Positions 6,553-7,684 of a stretch of DNA of 7,684 nucleotides are shown here, piece by piece. The notes under the pieces were generated by a model. That model ran no database searches. It saw only the letters and a program-made list of their open reading frames with translations, and was not told the origin of the DNA. The translations under genes were made by a program, and so were the position numbers. Every line of letters starts with the position of its first letter. Positions within the stretch are counted from its first letter, which is position 1. The DNA comes from Gammaproteobacteria bacterium (GTDB taxonomy: Bacteria > Pseudomonadota > Gammaproteobacteria > Pseudomonadales > GM7GCV1), in NCBI GenBank assembly GCA_030830945.1, contig JAURLY010000008.1, positions 1 to 7,684 on the forward strand. Reading direction: 5' to 3'.

Positions 6553-7326
6553 ATGCTTATTGTTATCTCACCCGCAAAAACTCTCGATTATGAGAGCGCC
6601 CCAAGAACAGACAAGCACAGCATGCCTGATTTTATTGGCGACAGTGCGGATCTCATCGAACAACTACGCAAGCTATCCCCGCCTGACATCGAGCAATTAA
6701 TGGGCATTAGCCCAAAACTGGCGGACCTTAATTTTGGCCGATATTTAAACTGGAGCAAGCGGGTAAGCCAAAAAAATGCCAAGCAGGCAATTCTGGCTTT
6801 CAAAGGCGATGTGTACACAGGTTTGCAAGCCGAGAAACTCTCGGAAGTCGATTTGGCTTATGCTCAGGAACATTTACGCATTCTCTCCGGACTATACGGG
6901 GTGTTGAAGCCCTTAGACCTGATGCAACCCTACCGACTGGAAATGGGCACCAAACTGGATACCGGACGTGGCAAAAACCTGTATGAGTTTTGGGGCGACA
7001 AACCTGCAGAGAGCCTCAACAGACAATTGTCTGCACTAGGGTCTGAAACCTTGGTAAATCTGGCCAGTAATGAGTACTTCAAATCCATCAAGCAGGACAA
7101 ATTGAACGCCGAAGTAGTGACCCCCGTCTTCAAGGATTACAAAAACGGTAAATACAAAGTTATTAGCTTCTTTGCAAAAAAAGCCCGCGGCCTTATGTCT
7201 GCGTGGATTATCCAAAACCGCATCGAGAATAAGACCGACCTGAAGAAGTTTAACGTCGATGGTTATACATTTAACGCCGCTGCCTCAGAAGGCAACGAAT
7301 TGGTTTTCCTGCGCGATGCCAGTTAG
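6553..7326 (+). CDS. yaaA: Peroxide stress protein YaaA (UPF0246/DUF328)
   Basis: A 257-residue cytoplasmic protein matching E. coli YaaA (258 residues) along its full length. Conserved blocks are the N-terminal MLIVISPAKTLDYE (1-14), FKGDVYTGL (83-91), LRILSGLYGVLKPLDLMQPY (108-127) followed by RLEMGTKL, NLASNEYFKSI (169-179) and FFAKKARGLMSAWII (206-220). In E. coli, YaaA is induced by OxyR under hydrogen peroxide and limits intracellular unincorporated iron, protecting DNA and proteins from Fenton damage; its fold has been reported to bind DNA. ATG 6553 agrees with the invariant family start, although no clear Shine-Dalgarno precedes it (ATAGAAACCACC). It is transcribed away from the M48 operon, and the TauE-like gene follows 24 bp downstream. 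OxyR control here is not shown by the sequence. Confidence 0.96.
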   Translation: MLIVISPAKTLDYESAPRTDKHSMPDFIGDSADLIEQLRKLSPPDIEQLMGISPKLADLNFGRYLNWSKRVSQKNAKQAILAFKGDVYTGLQAEKLSEVDLAYAQEHLRILSGLYGVLKPLDLMQPYRLEMGTKLDTGRGKNLYEFWGDKPAESLNRQLSALGSETLVNLASNEYFKSIKQDKLNAEVVTPVFKDYKNGKYKVISFFAKKARGLMSAWIIQNRIENKTDLKKFNVDGYTFNAAASEGNELVFLRDAS

Positions 7327-7350
7327 CAGCGCGGATTCGAGGAATAATAT

Positions 7351-7684
7351 TTGGAACTGGAACTCTGGCAACTCGGTCTTTTAACCGGCGCTGGCATCAT
7401 TGCTGGCTGGCTAAATGTCATGGCCGGTGGCGGCTCCATGCTGACCATTCCCATCATGTTGTTTATGGGTTTACCCGGACCAATCGCCAATGGCACAAAC
7501 CGCATTGCCATTTTGGCTCAAAACATCAGTGCCACAGCAAACTTCCGCCGCAAGGGATTCCGTGAGCTTAAGCTGGGCCTGACTCTTTCTCTCGCAGCCA
7601 TGCCCGGCGCGATCGCAGGTGCCTTGGTCGGTGTACATCTGGATGGCGAACTGTTCAATCGGGTACTGGCTATCATCATGATCG
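7351..7684 (+). CDS. TauE/SafE family permease, N-terminal part (runs off the right edge)
   Basis: The first 111 residues of a polytopic inner-membrane transporter of the TauE/SafE family (COG0730), whose members export sulfite, sulfoacetate or other small organic anions; the substrate here is unknown. Family hallmarks are GIIAGWLNVMAGGGSMLTIP (15-34), LFMGLPGPIANGTNRIAILA (37-56) and the cytoplasmic FRRKGFR (65-71), followed by a second hydrophobic segment from about 75. The start is TTG at 7351: GAGGA (7339-7343) sits at ideal distance, an in-frame TAA (7345-7347) blocks anything upstream, and the first in-frame ATG (7420) would cut into the first conserved motif. The frame is open to the end of the window. 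It lies 24 bp after yaaA and is probably co-transcribed. Confidence 0.9.
   Translation, partial: MELELWQLGLLTGAGIIAGWLNVMAGGGSMLTIPIMLFMGLPGPIANGTNRIAILAQNISATANFRRKGFRELKLGLTLSLAAMPGAIAGALVGVHLDGELFNRVLAIIMI

Noticed and set aside
1..7684. Mobile elements, CRISPR arrays, tRNA or rRNA genes, defence islands
   Set aside because: I found no transposase or integrase, spaced direct repeats, cloverleaf or rRNA-like sequence, or compositional break.

Overview
The window looks like ordinary chromosome from a gammaproteobacterium, probably a marine or environmental one. The evidence is the set of neighbours: a YaaA of standard length, a YeaD-type hexose-6-phosphate mutarotase, a YdgA-type DUF945 protein, a PspE-like periplasmic rhodanese, a BepA-like M48 lipoprotein protease and a DUF924 protein. 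Base composition appears balanced by eye and even across the window. I see no insertion sequence, phage gene, tRNA, rRNA or CRISPR array. The genus cannot be read from the sequence.

Layout. (1) Positions 2-151 hold the C-terminus of a membrane fatty acid hydroxylase/sterol desaturase. It overlaps a short-chain dehydrogenase (132-944) by 20 bp, and a small exported rhodanese (977-1315) follows; all are on the + strand. (2) A 97-bp gap with two perfect 10-bp palindromes leads to a DUF945 envelope protein (1413-2834, +). (3) That gene meets a leftward operon head to head. The two TAG stop codons lie opposite each other in one stem-loop, and a second GC-rich hairpin follows at once. (4) The leftward operon, in transcription order, is M48 lipoprotein protease (6412-4865), DUF924 protein (4851-4240), TerB-like protein (4180-3725) and YeaD-like mutarotase (3708-2848). 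(5) A 140-bp divergent region with a candidate promoter and an inverted repeat separates this operon from yaaA (6553-7326, +). (6) A TauE/SafE permease begins at a TTG codon at 7351 and runs off the right edge.

How the genes work together. The hydroxylase and dehydrogenase overlap and are probably translationally coupled. The dehydrogenase resembles 3-ketosphinganine (3-ketodihydrosphingosine) reductases more than generic FabG, so a long-chain-base or other lipid-modifying pair is a reasonable hypothesis. The leftward operon joins an outer-membrane quality-control protease with a sugar-phosphate mutarotase and two poorly characterised soluble proteins; no single pathway is evident. YaaA is the peroxide-stress protein linked to intracellular iron. 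Nothing here amounts to a clear new defence, mobile or RNA system. The best leads are the lipid gene pair, the mirrored stop codons in the convergent junction, the dyad in the divergent promoter region and the four-gene operon.
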